This document shows, piece by piece, positions 52,537 through 61,208 of a DNA stretch of 64,000 bases. Under the pieces are notes generated by a model that made no database searches, was not told where the DNA came from, and was given only the letters and a program-made list of their open reading frames with translations. The translations under genes were made by a program, and so were the position numbers. Positions within the stretch are counted from its first letter, which is position 1. Every line of letters begins with the position of its first letter. Source of the DNA: JACJYM01 sp965230495 (GTDB taxonomy: Bacteria; Bacteroidota; Bacteroidia; Chitinophagales; Saprospiraceae). The DNA lies in assembly GCA_965230495.1 (NCBI GenBank), contig OZ246004.1, positions 930,001 to 994,000 of the forward strand, written 5' to 3'.

Positions 52537-53715
52537 TTACAAGTTCTTAATTACAATAGCACTTGCACCTCCTCCACCATTACATAAAGTAGCACAACCT
52601 ATCTCTTTGCTATTGCTCTTCAGTGCATGTGTCAATGTAGTTACAATTCTGGCACCAGATGCTCCTAAAGGATGTCCTAAAGAGACGGCGCCACCATTAA
52701 CATTAACTTTACTGTTTTCAATATTTAAAACTTTATTAAATGCTAATGTGACAACTGAAAATGCTTCATTAACCTCGAATAGATCCACATCGTTCAACCC
52801 TAAGTTGCCTCTATTCAGTGCTTTAGGAGCTGCAAGAGTTGGTGCTGTGGTGAACCATTCGGGTTCATGAGCAGCATCTGCAAATGAAATAATTTCTGCT
52901 ATTGGTTGCAACCCATATTGTTGTACAGCCTTTTCACTTGCTAAAATGAGAGCAGAGGCACCATCATTTATGGTAGAGGCATTTGCCGCCGTTACAGTAC
53001 CATCTTTAGAAAAAGCAGGTCTAAGGCTTGGAATCTTTTCAAATTTCACTTTTTTGAATTCTTCATCCTCAGACATAATTATGGGGTCTCCTTTACGTTG
53101 TGGGATAGATATCGGAACTATTTCATCTTTAAAATGTCCGGAAGTAGTAGCGTTTGCTGCTCGTTTATAAGAGTTGATAGCAAATTCATCTTGTTCTTCT
53201 CTTGAAATATCATACTTAACAGCGGTAGCATCAGCCGAATTACCCATAGCTTGATGATTATATGCATCGGTTAGTCCATCTTTCTGTAGTCCGTCTACTA
53301 TTTCCGAATGACCATATTTTGCTCCCCATCTAAACTTAGGAAGATAATAAGGAATATTAGACATGCTTTCCATTCCTCCAGCTATCACTAAATCATTTTG
53401 TCCTAACATTATACCTTGAGCACCTATCATGATTGACTTCATGCCCGAAGAACAGACTTTGTTTATAGTAGTGCATGGTGTATTAATGGGTAAACCAGCT
53501 CCAAGTGCCGCTTGTCTGGCAGGGGCTTGACCCAGATTGGCTTGAACCACATTTCCAAAGTATACTTCATCTACTTTGCTTGCTTCAATTCTTGATTTTT
53601 CAATGGCTCCTTTTATAGCTTCTGTACCTAACGTAACAGCACTTAAAGAAGATAATTGGCCACCAAAACTTCCCATTGGTGTTCTTACAGCAGATAAAAT
53701 GTATACCCTATTCAT
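52537..53715 (-). CDS. acetyl-CoA C-acyltransferase (thiolase)
   Basis: A 392-residue thiolase with a complete catalytic set. The nucleophile cysteine is in NKVCSSGMKS, the histidine in GGAVSLGHPLGASGAR, and the second cysteine in CATLCNGGGGASA. The NVNGG and DVDLFEVNEAFSVVTL segments are normal. It performs the last step of beta-oxidation or the first of acetoacetyl-CoA formation; biosynthetic and degradative forms cannot be separated by eye. It stands 35 bases upstream of yifB. Confidence 0.92.
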   Translation of the reverse strand: MNRVYILSAVRTPMGSFGGQLSSLSAVTLGTEAIKGAIEKSRIEASKVDEVYFGNVVQANLGQAPARQAALGAGLPINTPCTTINKVCSSGMKSIMIGAQGIMLGQNDLVIAGGMESMSNIPYYLPKFRWGAKYGHSEIVDGLQKDGLTDAYNHQAMGNSADATAVKYDISREEQDEFAINSYKRAANATTSGHFKDEIVPISIPQRKGDPIIMSEDEEFKKVKFEKIPSLRPAFSKDGTVTAANASTINDGASALILASEKAVQQYGLQPIAEIISFADAAHEPEWFTTAPTLAAPKALNRGNLGLNDVDLFEVNEAFSVVTLAFNKVLNIENSKVNVNGGAVSLGHPLGASGARIVTTLTHALKSNSKEIGCATLCNGGGGASAIVIKNL

Positions 53716-53993
53716 AAATTAGTTTTTAATGATTAAATTAAACCGTGTCAGATCATATTAAAATGAACTAACAAGCTCATTTTTATGTAAGTATAGTAAA
53801 GAACAAACTAAGTTTTGTAATTGTTCGTTAATAATGAGGTCAAAAAAAAGCAATTTATACCGCTTTTTCAAAAATAATTGAAACATTACACATACATTTA
53901 TGCACAATTTGATAATTACAAAATCACACGAATTTCGATTGCTGGTATCAAAAATTAAATAAGCTTCGTCTTATTAATATTAAAGGTTTTATA

Positions 53994-55058
53994 ATGCTCA
54001 AAAAATTATTATTTACTTGCTTGATTGCACTTTTTATGGTTCCTGCTATTGGTCAATCATACGAAGAAGAATTGAATTTTAAATATGTCAAGGCCAAGTA
54101 TTTGGTGGATACAGAGAGATGGGAGGATGCCGTGAAGACATTGAATGAAATAATTAAGCAGAACGAAAAACATGAAGATGCACTGTATTTAAGGGCAAAG
54201 GCTAAATATATGTTAGCGGCTTATCAAGGGGCGAAGAATGATATTCTTTCAGCCATTGGCAATATGGGCTTAACTGGCGAAATTGCATCTTTGTATGCTA
54301 AGGTCCTTTATGCTTTAGACGATTACTCTGCTGCTAGAAATACTATTGATGTAGCTATATTATCTGACTCTGAAAATGCTAAGAACTACGAATTAAGAGC
54401 AGATTTATTTATGCTGGAGGATAAAATAATTTCTGCATGTGAGGATTGGGAAAAGGGAGCAGGATTGGGGTCAGGAAAGTCTGGCTTTAACTTAGAAAAG
54501 TACTGTGGAAAATCTATTAAGAAAACAAGACCAAAGGAGGAAAGTGCTGATAAAGAGAAGGTTACAAAAATAGATAGATTACCCGATGATAACAAACCTT
54601 ATGAAGAGCAAGAAAATGAGAAGAAGAACCCTAGTGATTCATATGAGGAAGAGAAATATAGTGAGGATGGATTGAATGCTAGTGAAAGTGATACAGCACA
54701 TATGGATGACAATGAGGAAGATTTTTTGGAAGAAGATATAGTTGAGGAAAAAGAAAATATGATAGAAATCGATGAGGATTTGACATTAATTATCAGGGAC
54801 GGAGGTTTAGGCTCTAGAAAAGTATTGGATAGACCAAGCATTCTAATACTTTCTGATGAAGACGGAGATGTTACAGTAGAGATTTGTGTAAATGAAAGAG
54901 GAAAAGTAGTAAATGCCGAATTTGACCCAAAGAAGTCAACTATTAGTAAAAAAAGCCTTGTTTCTTTAGCAATTAGGAAAGCTAAAGATTTTTGGTTTGA
55001 GAAATCAAATAAAGGTGAGCAGTGTGGCTATATCGTCTTTAAAATAAAGGCAAGTTAA
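53994..55058 (+). CDS. TPR protein with acidic linker and TonB-C-like domain
   Basis: A 354-residue protein with a signal peptide (MLKKLLFTCLIALFMVPAIG). Residues about 25-155 hold TPR repeats (YVKAKYLVDTERWEDAVKTL, HEDALYLRAKAKYMLAAYQG, AKNYELRADLFMLEDKIIS). A very acidic low-complexity linker follows (about 170-260). The last 90 residues (TVEICVNERGKVVNAEFDPK and onward, ending IVFKIKAS) resemble a TonB C-terminal domain. It is probably periplasmic and may bind envelope partners. It is not a classic TonB, since the cytoplasmic and membrane parts are missing. Confidence 0.7.
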   Translation: MLKKLLFTCLIALFMVPAIGQSYEEELNFKYVKAKYLVDTERWEDAVKTLNEIIKQNEKHEDALYLRAKAKYMLAAYQGAKNDILSAIGNMGLTGEIASLYAKVLYALDDYSAARNTIDVAILSDSENAKNYELRADLFMLEDKIISACEDWEKGAGLGSGKSGFNLEKYCGKSIKKTRPKEESADKEKVTKIDRLPDDNKPYEEQENEKKNPSDSYEEEKYSEDGLNASESDTAHMDDNEEDFLEEDIVEEKENMIEIDEDLTLIIRDGGLGSRKVLDRPSILILSDEDGDVTVEICVNERGKVVNAEFDPKKSTISKKSLVSLAIRKAKDFWFEKSNKGEQCGYIVFKIKAS

Positions 55059-55071
55059 AGTTAAGAACTTA

Positions 55072-55101
55072 AAAAAGCTCAAGAATTTTCTTGAGCTTTT
55101 T
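55072..55101. terminator. bidirectional terminator
   Basis: AAAAAGCTCAAG (55072-55083) and CTTGAGCTTTTT (55090-55101) make a 12-base stem with A- and T-runs on either side. It serves the TPR gene and the convergent DUF3276 gene. Confidence 0.75.
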
Positions 55102-55108
55102 CAATATT

Positions 55109-55474
55109 TTACCATTTCATATCATCTTCGGAGCTATCGCTGCTAGAATCTTCAGAATTTCCTTCTTCAGCGTTTTGTGCTTCCCACTCTGCTTGTCGTC
55201 TTTCGTATTGTTCGTAATCATAATCCGGCATTAGCTCATTCTTGACATAATCTATCGTTTCTGTCAAATCACCAAGAAATCTATTGAAATCTTCTTTGTA
55301 AAGAAATATCTTATGTCTTTTGTAGCCATCATCATGGAAACTTCTCGTACTTTCAGTTATAGTTACGAAATAGTCATCTCCTTTGGTCTGCCTTACATCA
55401 AAAAAGTAAGTCCTTCTTTTTCCAGCCTTGATCTTTTTTGAAAAAATGTTCTCAAAATTCTTTTCGTTTTCCAC
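55109..55474 (-). CDS. PUR-alpha-like protein, DUF3276
   Basis: A 121-residue protein. The PUR domain occupies residues about 8-85: FSKKIKAGKRRTYFFDVRQT, then DYFVTITESTRSFHDDGYKR, then HKIFLYKEDFNRFLGDLTET. An acidic, serine-rich tail ends EDSSSDSSEDDMKW. Bacteroidota members of this family are small single-stranded nucleic-acid-binding proteins related to eukaryotic Pur-alpha. The gene is convergent with the TPR gene and shares its terminator. Confidence 0.9.
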   Translation of the reverse strand: MENEKNFENIFSKKIKAGKRRTYFFDVRQTKGDDYFVTITESTRSFHDDGYKRHKIFLYKEDFNRFLGDLTETIDYVKNELMPDYDYEQYERRQAEWEAQNAEEGNSEDSSSDSSEDDMKW

Positions 55475-55711
55475 TTCTTAAAATTTAAATATGTTACAAA
55501 TATAAAGGAATATTTAAGATTTTAATATTTAAACAAAATCAAATGCTGCTTATTGACTTAGACCAATAAATACAAGGTCCGAAGAGAAGAAGAAGGAAAT
55601 TGTATTCCTAGTCCGAATGTGGACTTTTGTCAATAAATATTAAGGCAATAATTTATTTTTTATAGTTTTACAATTCGATTGGTGTATTTTATTATTCTTA
55701 ATAAATATACT

Positions 55712-55853
55712 TAATAGGGAATCCGGTGAAATCCCGGAACTGTCCCCGCAGCTGTAAATTTGAGATTTTTAAAATCGATCGATTATTATATCCAATTTTC
55801 ACTGGGAAACCGGGAAGAAAAATAATCGTCAAGTGAGTCAGAAGACCTGCCAA
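55712..55853 (+). promoter_or_regulatory. cobalamin riboswitch
   Basis: The conserved P3-P4 core GGGAATCCGGTGAAATCC is followed by CTGTCCCCGCAGCTGTAA. A variable arm comes next, then ACTGGGAAACCGGGAAG, and the B12 box GTCAGAAGACCTGCC closes the element (55837-55851). It ends about 96 bases before the GTG of the BtuB-like receptor, so it should shut off that gene when cobalamin is plentiful. This covers most of the gene-free stretch between 55475 and 55948; I see no other feature there. The element edges are approximate. Confidence 0.92.
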
Positions 55854-55948
55854 TCGAGAATATTTGATAATACTTTCGGAGGAAAAGTTTACAAGTTTTA
55901 AGGTTACAATACAACCTTCTTAAGATAGTTTCGATTAATTAGTAAGAC

Positions 55949-57802
55949 GTGAAGAGCATTGTTTTTCTTTTACTGGTGAGTATTATTTGTGCACGGTCTA
56001 TCGCTCAAGTGGATAGCACCATAGTCTTGGAGGAATTGCAATTTGTAGAAAAATCAAACCGCCAGCATACACTATTAAAGAGGATATTATTGGGAAGCTC
56101 CAATGATAATGTTGACATTACTCAACTAAATTTATCACAATCACTGAATAATGTATCTGGGGTGTATATTAAGAATTATGGAGTCTCTTCGATTAGTACA
56201 TCTTCTATAAGAGGAGCATCTGCATCTCAGAGTATAGTTCTTTGGAACGATTTACCCATTCATAGTCCTATGTTAGGACTTATGGATTTATCCTTAATAC
56301 CCATATCGTTGTTTGACGAGGTAAGTTTGATTCAGGAATCTTCAAGTTCAAGTTGGGGTAGTGGAGCCATAGGAGGATCGATACACTTGAATAATATCAG
56401 TGATCACAAGGGGTTTTTAGATTTCGGTATGTATATGGGGTCTTTTGGACGGTATAAATCGAATCTTAGTTTAAAGACTTCGGCAGCAGGTTTAAACTTT
56501 GGTATTAAAGCAAATTTTGAAGAGCAAGAAAATGATTTTTCTTACTACATTGATCCTGCATTGCCTAAGAGAAGTCAAACCAATGCAGCTAAAAGAGTAA
56601 TTAATATCATGCCGTCTATTGATTATAAGATGTCTGACAACTCTGTCTTTTCCATTTTATATTGGTTTCAAAAAGGGGATAGAGAAATACCGCCAAATAT
56701 AGTTCAAAGTTTTAGTACAGCCAGACAAGAGGATGAATCGAAAAGACTACTTATTCGATATGATTTTGATAATGGTAATAATGTATTTGGAACCAAGAGT
56801 GCGTATTATAGTGAGAAGATGTTGTATTTGGATTCAACGCAAGGAATTCACTCTTTAAATAGTTTTGATAGTTGGATTTTTGATGTTGATTATAAGAAGA
56901 AGATTAGATCTGGGAACTATCTGTTAGGGTTTACTGGGATTTATAATGAAGCTAGTTCCGATTCTTATACTAATGATGAAGATGAGGTTAGACTTGCTTT
57001 ATTCTCCAAGTATAGATATTTGCTTAGAAATATATCCTTTGAACTTGGTTTAAGACAGGAACTTATTGATAAGGATTTTTCTCCTATAATCCCTTCTTTG
57101 TCATTTATCTACGGATCGAAATCTTTATCTTTTCAGATGGGAATATCTAGAAATTTCAGATATCCTACAATTAATGATAGATATTGGGTTCCCGGAGGGA
57201 ATCTTGATATTCTACCTGAGAAAGGGTGGTCTCAGGAAATTACTTTTTTGATAGAAGAGAGTGGGTGGAATATTGAATTAGATCTATACAATAGGGTAAT
57301 TAAAAATTGGGTGCTTTGGGCATTGGAACCTGACCAATTTTACTATTCTGCACAGAATATCGGGAGAGTTTGGAGCAGAGGACTTAACCTAGATGTAAAA
57401 CGGACATTTAAATTGGGCGATTTGGATTTTCAATTAATGGGAAACTATAGTTTTACCAAATCTACTAATGAGGTGAAAGTAATGAATCCGAGTATCGAAA
57501 AGGGTGACCAATTATGGTATGTTCCTTTGCACAGTTTTAGCTTAGGTTTTGTGATGGAATTTAAAAGGATTAAATGCCAATACTCTCATCAAAATGTAGG
57601 AGAAGTTATGGGGTTAAATGGAATGGTAAATGAGTATTCAATCGCCGACTTTCTTATAAATTTTAAGATAAATGTGGTCAATAATATGACATCAAAACTA
57701 TTTTTCGGTCTATATAATTTGTGGAATTCGGATTATATAGTTGTTGAAAGGATACCTATGCCCGGAAGAAATATAGAGGCAGGATTAAGAATAGAATTTT
57801 AA
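55949..57802 (+). CDS. btuB: BtuB-like cobalamin TonB-dependent receptor
   Basis: A 617-residue outer-membrane receptor with a GTG start and a short signal peptide (VKSIVFLLLVSIICARSIAQ, initiator read as Met). The plug has LNLSQSLNNVSGVYIKNYGV, TSSIRGASASQSIVLWNDLP and WGSGAIGGSIHLNN. The barrel ends GRNIEAGLRIEF. It has no STN domain. Cobalamin as substrate is inferred mainly from the riboswitch directly upstream. The next gene, 15 bases on, encodes a DUF4465 protein, a family recurrent in Bacteroidota B12 loci. Confidence 0.88.
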   Translation: MKSIVFLLLVSIICARSIAQVDSTIVLEELQFVEKSNRQHTLLKRILLGSSNDNVDITQLNLSQSLNNVSGVYIKNYGVSSISTSSIRGASASQSIVLWNDLPIHSPMLGLMDLSLIPISLFDEVSLIQESSSSSWGSGAIGGSIHLNNISDHKGFLDFGMYMGSFGRYKSNLSLKTSAAGLNFGIKANFEEQENDFSYYIDPALPKRSQTNAAKRVINIMPSIDYKMSDNSVFSILYWFQKGDREIPPNIVQSFSTARQEDESKRLLIRYDFDNGNNVFGTKSAYYSEKMLYLDSTQGIHSLNSFDSWIFDVDYKKKIRSGNYLLGFTGIYNEASSDSYTNDEDEVRLALFSKYRYLLRNISFELGLRQELIDKDFSPIIPSLSFIYGSKSLSFQMGISRNFRYPTINDRYWVPGGNLDILPEKGWSQEITFLIEESGWNIELDLYNRVIKNWVLWALEPDQFYYSAQNIGRVWSRGLNLDVKRTFKLGDLDFQLMGNYSFTKSTNEVKVMNPSIEKGDQLWYVPLHSFSLGFVMEFKRIKCQYSHQNVGEVMGLNGMVNEYSIADFLINFKINVVNNMTSKLFFGLYNLWNSDYIVVERIPMPGRNIEAGLRIEF

Positions 57803-57817
57803 ATAAATAGAGCATAT

Positions 57818-58777
57818 ATGAAGAAATATTTGAACACCGTAATCTTTAGTTTTTTGTTGTTCGGTATATCAGCACAAACTACAGCTGATTTCGAAAACTT
57901 TGGACTGCAAAACAATGAATATTTAAATGGAAGCGATTTGTCAGGAGGGTTTACTAGCGGGAATGTTTTCGTACCTAATAATTACTATCCGGCATGGGAT
58001 GGCTGGGATGGTTGGGCAGTGTCTACAATGAAGGATTCCCTTACGCCGGGTTTTACTAATCAGTTTAGTGCTATTACGGCAAAAGGTGTAAATGGTTCGG
58101 ATACTTATGTAGTAAGTTATGCTCCAGCTGGTTCAATTTTGCATCTAGAAAATGATGCGAAAGGAGAGCCGCTATCAGGACTCTATATTACCAATAGTAC
58201 ATATGCATATTTGAGTATGAGAGATGGGGATTCTTTCGCTAAAAAATTTGGAGGAGCAATAGGTAATGATCCAGATTATCTTTCGGTAACCATAAAGAAA
58301 TATTTAGATGGAGAATTATCTCTCGATTCCATTGAGTTTTTTTTAGCTGACTACCGCTTTGAAGATAACGATATGGACTATATTATAAAAGAATGGGTGT
58401 ATCTGGATTTGAGTATTTTAGGTTCGGCTGACAGTTTATATTTTGAAATGCGATCTACAGATAATAGTACTTTTGGAATGAATACTCCAGCTTATTTTTG
58501 TGTTGATAATATTGTTACTTCTGATGGAATTTTATCAATTCAAGGAATAGAAGAAGAACATGCCAAGATTTATCCTAATCCTGCTAGTGATTATATACTT
58601 ATAGATACAGATAATGTAAAAGCGATTCAAATTTTTGATAGTTTTGGAAATTCTATTATGCAAAAAGAAGGAAATGAAGAAATCCTTGATATAACGGAAC
58701 TGCCAAGTGGTCAATATATTCTTAAAATTAAATACAATGACGGGATAATTAGTACGACTATAAGTGTGATGAAATAA
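57818..58777 (+). CDS. DUF4465 protein with T9SS sorting domain (probable B12-locus surface protein)
   Basis: A 319-residue protein with a signal peptide (MKKYLNTVIFSFLLFGISAQ) and a DUF4465 beta-sandwich (DFENFGLQNNEYLNGSDLSG, YYPAWDGWDGWAVSTM, KEWVYLDLSILGSADSLYFE). It ends with a type IX sorting domain (AKIYPNPASDYILIDTD to STTISVMK). In gut Bacteroides, proteins of B12 loci bind cobamides on the surface; I recall DUF4465-type members among them but cannot confirm the match here. Co-transcription with the receptor and control by the riboswitch support a cobamide-capture role. Attachment by T9SS rather than as a lipoprotein differs from the gut pattern. Confidence 0.8.
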   Translation: MKKYLNTVIFSFLLFGISAQTTADFENFGLQNNEYLNGSDLSGGFTSGNVFVPNNYYPAWDGWDGWAVSTMKDSLTPGFTNQFSAITAKGVNGSDTYVVSYAPAGSILHLENDAKGEPLSGLYITNSTYAYLSMRDGDSFAKKFGGAIGNDPDYLSVTIKKYLDGELSLDSIEFFLADYRFEDNDMDYIIKEWVYLDLSILGSADSLYFEMRSTDNSTFGMNTPAYFCVDNIVTSDGILSIQGIEEEHAKIYPNPASDYILIDTDNVKAIQIFDSFGNSIMQKEGNEEILDITELPSGQYILKIKYNDGIISTTISVMK

Positions 58778-58778
58778 T

Positions 58779-59597
58779 TTACAACTTCCAGAAAAGAAAT
58801 ACTTTCATTCGTTTGGTGTCAATAAGTGCTTTTGAAACATTGAGTATTTCAGGACTTAATATTCCATCAATGGGCGAATAAAGATTGTCGTTAAGATATT
58901 CTAGATTTTGAAAAGTAAATACTGTGTTTTCGACGAAAATATCAGATACATTTAACTTAGTGCTTATCGTTTCCCCTGAAGAAGGAAACAAGGAGCGTAG
59001 CTGATGACTCAAAATATTGTGATTGGCTCCAGTATCAAAAGCAAATCTAAGAACTTCGTTTTCAACAGTAAGTTCAATAACTGGAATAATACTGTTGTCA
59101 ATTATGTCCAAAGAAGTAATTTGATAATCAAAGGGTTGAGCTATATCAACTTTCTTTATATCATCATAAAATTCAATGTTTTTATTACAATAATCAATAT
59201 ATATTGAAAAGCGATTAAGAATGGAGCTGCCTATCAAGCCATGAATTTGAAAACCCAATAAATTTTCAAAGGAAGAAAGATCAATTAAAGTAGCTTCGAA
59301 ATTGGTGAACTCCAAACTACCTATAATAAAATTATTCACTTTAGTATCTTCAGAAACTATCATGGCATTAGGCATTGCAGCATTGGGAGAACCCTTTTTC
59401 ACTTTGTCATTAATAAACAGATCCGAAGCTCCAGTGTCGAGAACATAATCTCCCACCATACCATTATAAGAAGCTTTTATAATTACAAACCCCTCTTTAT
59501 TATCAAATGATAATATTTCAATAGGCGAGTTGGCAAATAAAATTGAACTAAAGCATGTGATCAGTAAGCAAAAACCATATGTAATTCTCTTCTTCAA
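58779..59597 (-). CDS. retropepsin-like aspartyl protease family protein
   Basis: A 272-residue protein with a signal peptide (MKKRITYGFCLLITCFSSIL). There are two aspartate motifs: VLDTGASDLFIN near residue 54 and FAFDTGANHNILS near 190. Two hydrophobic Gly segments (FQIHGLIGSSILNRFSIYID and LYSPIDGILSPEILNVSKAL) follow, as in the two-lobe aspartyl proteases of the Bacteroidota. It is probably periplasmic and lacks the PDZ domain many relatives carry. Proteolytic activity is plausible but substrates are unknown. It is convergent with the DUF4465 gene. Confidence 0.8.
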   Translation of the reverse strand: MKKRITYGFCLLITCFSSILFANSPIEILSFDNKEGFVIIKASYNGMVGDYVLDTGASDLFINDKVKKGSPNAAMPNAMIVSEDTKVNNFIIGSLEFTNFEATLIDLSSFENLLGFQIHGLIGSSILNRFSIYIDYCNKNIEFYDDIKKVDIAQPFDYQITSLDIIDNSIIPVIELTVENEVLRFAFDTGANHNILSHQLRSLFPSSGETISTKLNVSDIFVENTVFTFQNLEYLNDNLYSPIDGILSPEILNVSKALIDTKRMKVFLFWKL

Positions 59598-59772
59598 TTT
59601 TGCTATTATTATCTTAAGGTTACTTTAATGTTAACTGAATGTTAAGCAAATATAATCCAAATGTTACTTCAATGCAAGTTTTAGACCATATTTATGGTAA
59701 TGTAGAACCAATAAATAGCTATTTATGCTATGCATAAGTGCTGAATGATGAGATGTTTATGAATATAAAAGC

Positions 59773-60840
59773 TTAGGCTATTTCACCTCCGCAGCTTGAT
59801 CCAGCTCCCGCAGTACACCCGTAACAGTGCTGGTCTATGATAATCCTACGGTTTTCTAAGTTGGATATATTAAAATTGGAAATATGTTTTGAGCCACCGT
59901 TTACCTTAAGATCTAACATCTGATTAAAATCGCAATCGTATAAATAGCCATCCCAGCTAACGGACAATGTGTTTCTACACATCAAGCCCTCAAGTGTGGC
60001 CGGATTAAAGGCATCTAACAACTTTTGCATATACTCTTGATAGTTGTTCGTTGCCAGCAAGTAGTCCAAAAATCTACTTATGGGAAGATTCGTTATACAC
60101 AATAAATTATTAAAATGTATGTCAAATTTTCTTTTTAATTGTCTTTTGAATTCGGACTCTAATGAAGCTTGATTGCCAGGTAGGAAAGCTCCTGAGGGAT
60201 TATAGACCAGATCAAGCTTCAAACTGGAATCAATTCCGTATCCTGCTTCGTTTAAGAGCTGTAAAGCCTTGATACTGTCTTGAAAAACCCCATCGCCCCT
60301 TTGACTATCCGTTCTTTTTTCCGAAAAGTAGGGAAGAGAGGACACGATATGTACCTTGTGTTTTTTGAAAAATTGAGGTAAGTCATGGTACTTTTTATTT
60401 GCCATAATGATGGTAAGGTTACATCTATTAATGACTTTAATTCCCAATTTAGAAACTTCTTCAACAAACCATCTGAAGTTAGCGTTCATTTCTGGAGCTC
60501 CTCCAGTGATGTCTACGGTATGAACCGACTCAATTTTTTGAATTAATCTAAGACATATTTCAAGATCCTGTTTAGACATTTGTTCCTCTTTTCTATCCGG
60601 ACCTGCATCAACATGACAATGAGCACAGGTTTGATTACAGAGTTTACCAATATTTATTTGAAATATTTCAATCTTGTTTGGAGTAATTGCACTATGACCG
60701 TGCTCTGAAATTTTGTCTTTAAATTTTTTGAAATCTTTTCCAAGCCTATCTCTGTCATTTAAGACAGTAAGTTGATGAAAGACATCCGATAATTGATTGC
60801 CTTTAGCCCTTAAAGATTTCGTTTTTTGTTTAATAGCCAT
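59773..60840 (-). CDS. arsS: arsenosugar biosynthesis radical SAM protein ArsS
   Basis: A 355-residue radical SAM enzyme with the CxxxCxxC motif C68/C72/C75 (KLCNQTCAHCHVDAGPDR) and TGGAPEMNANFRWFVEE. The C-terminal DUF3641-type part contains CYGCTAGAGSSCGG. ArsS joins the dimethylarsenic moiety to a 5'-deoxyadenosyl group on the way to arsenosugars. It is the last gene of a three-gene leftward operon, five bases after the AhpD-like gene. The length is normal for the family. Confidence 0.92.
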   Translation of the reverse strand: MAIKQKTKSLRAKGNQLSDVFHQLTVLNDRDRLGKDFKKFKDKISEHGHSAITPNKIEIFQINIGKLCNQTCAHCHVDAGPDRKEEQMSKQDLEICLRLIQKIESVHTVDITGGAPEMNANFRWFVEEVSKLGIKVINRCNLTIIMANKKYHDLPQFFKKHKVHIVSSLPYFSEKRTDSQRGDGVFQDSIKALQLLNEAGYGIDSSLKLDLVYNPSGAFLPGNQASLESEFKRQLKRKFDIHFNNLLCITNLPISRFLDYLLATNNYQEYMQKLLDAFNPATLEGLMCRNTLSVSWDGYLYDCDFNQMLDLKVNGGSKHISNFNISNLENRRIIIDQHCYGCTAGAGSSCGGEIA

Positions 60841-60845
60841 AAAGA

Positions 60846-61184
60846 TTACATACTCATTTTTTCGACATGGTTCATCATTTGAACTCCATTGACCAGAGTA
60901 GCTCCTCCTTTTATTGCTGCGGCAACATGTACTGCTTCCATCATCTGCTCTTCATCTGCACCTTTTTCTAAGCAAGTCGAGCTATATGCATCAATACAAT
61001 AAGGACATTGTACCGTATGGGCAACGGCCAAAGCGATCAAAGCTTTTTCTCTTTCTGTCAGTGCTGAATCACCGTTAAAAACCTGACCATACCATTCGAA
61101 AAACTTACTACCCATTTCTCTCTGAAGTTTGGTAATGTCTCCAAATTTTGCTAAATCAGCAGGATCAAAATATTTCTTTTCCAT
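60846..61184 (-). CDS. arsenosugar-linked AhpD-like (carboxymuconolactone decarboxylase) protein
   Basis: A 112-residue CMD-fold protein with the redox motif CPYC (C60/C63) in TVQCPYCIDAYSSTCLEKGA, and an AVHVAAAIKGGATLVNG helix. Small AhpD-like proteins of this subgroup are found between arsM and arsS and are named arsenosugar biosynthesis-associated. A disulfide-reductase or arsenic-transfer role is likely. It is tightly placed in the operon. Confidence 0.85.
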   Translation of the reverse strand: MEKKYFDPADLAKFGDITKLQREMGSKFFEWYGQVFNGDSALTEREKALIALAVAHTVQCPYCIDAYSSTCLEKGADEEQMMEAVHVAAAIKGGATLVNGVQMMNHVEKMSM

Positions 61185-61208
61185 TATCTACATAATTTTT
61201 AATAATTA

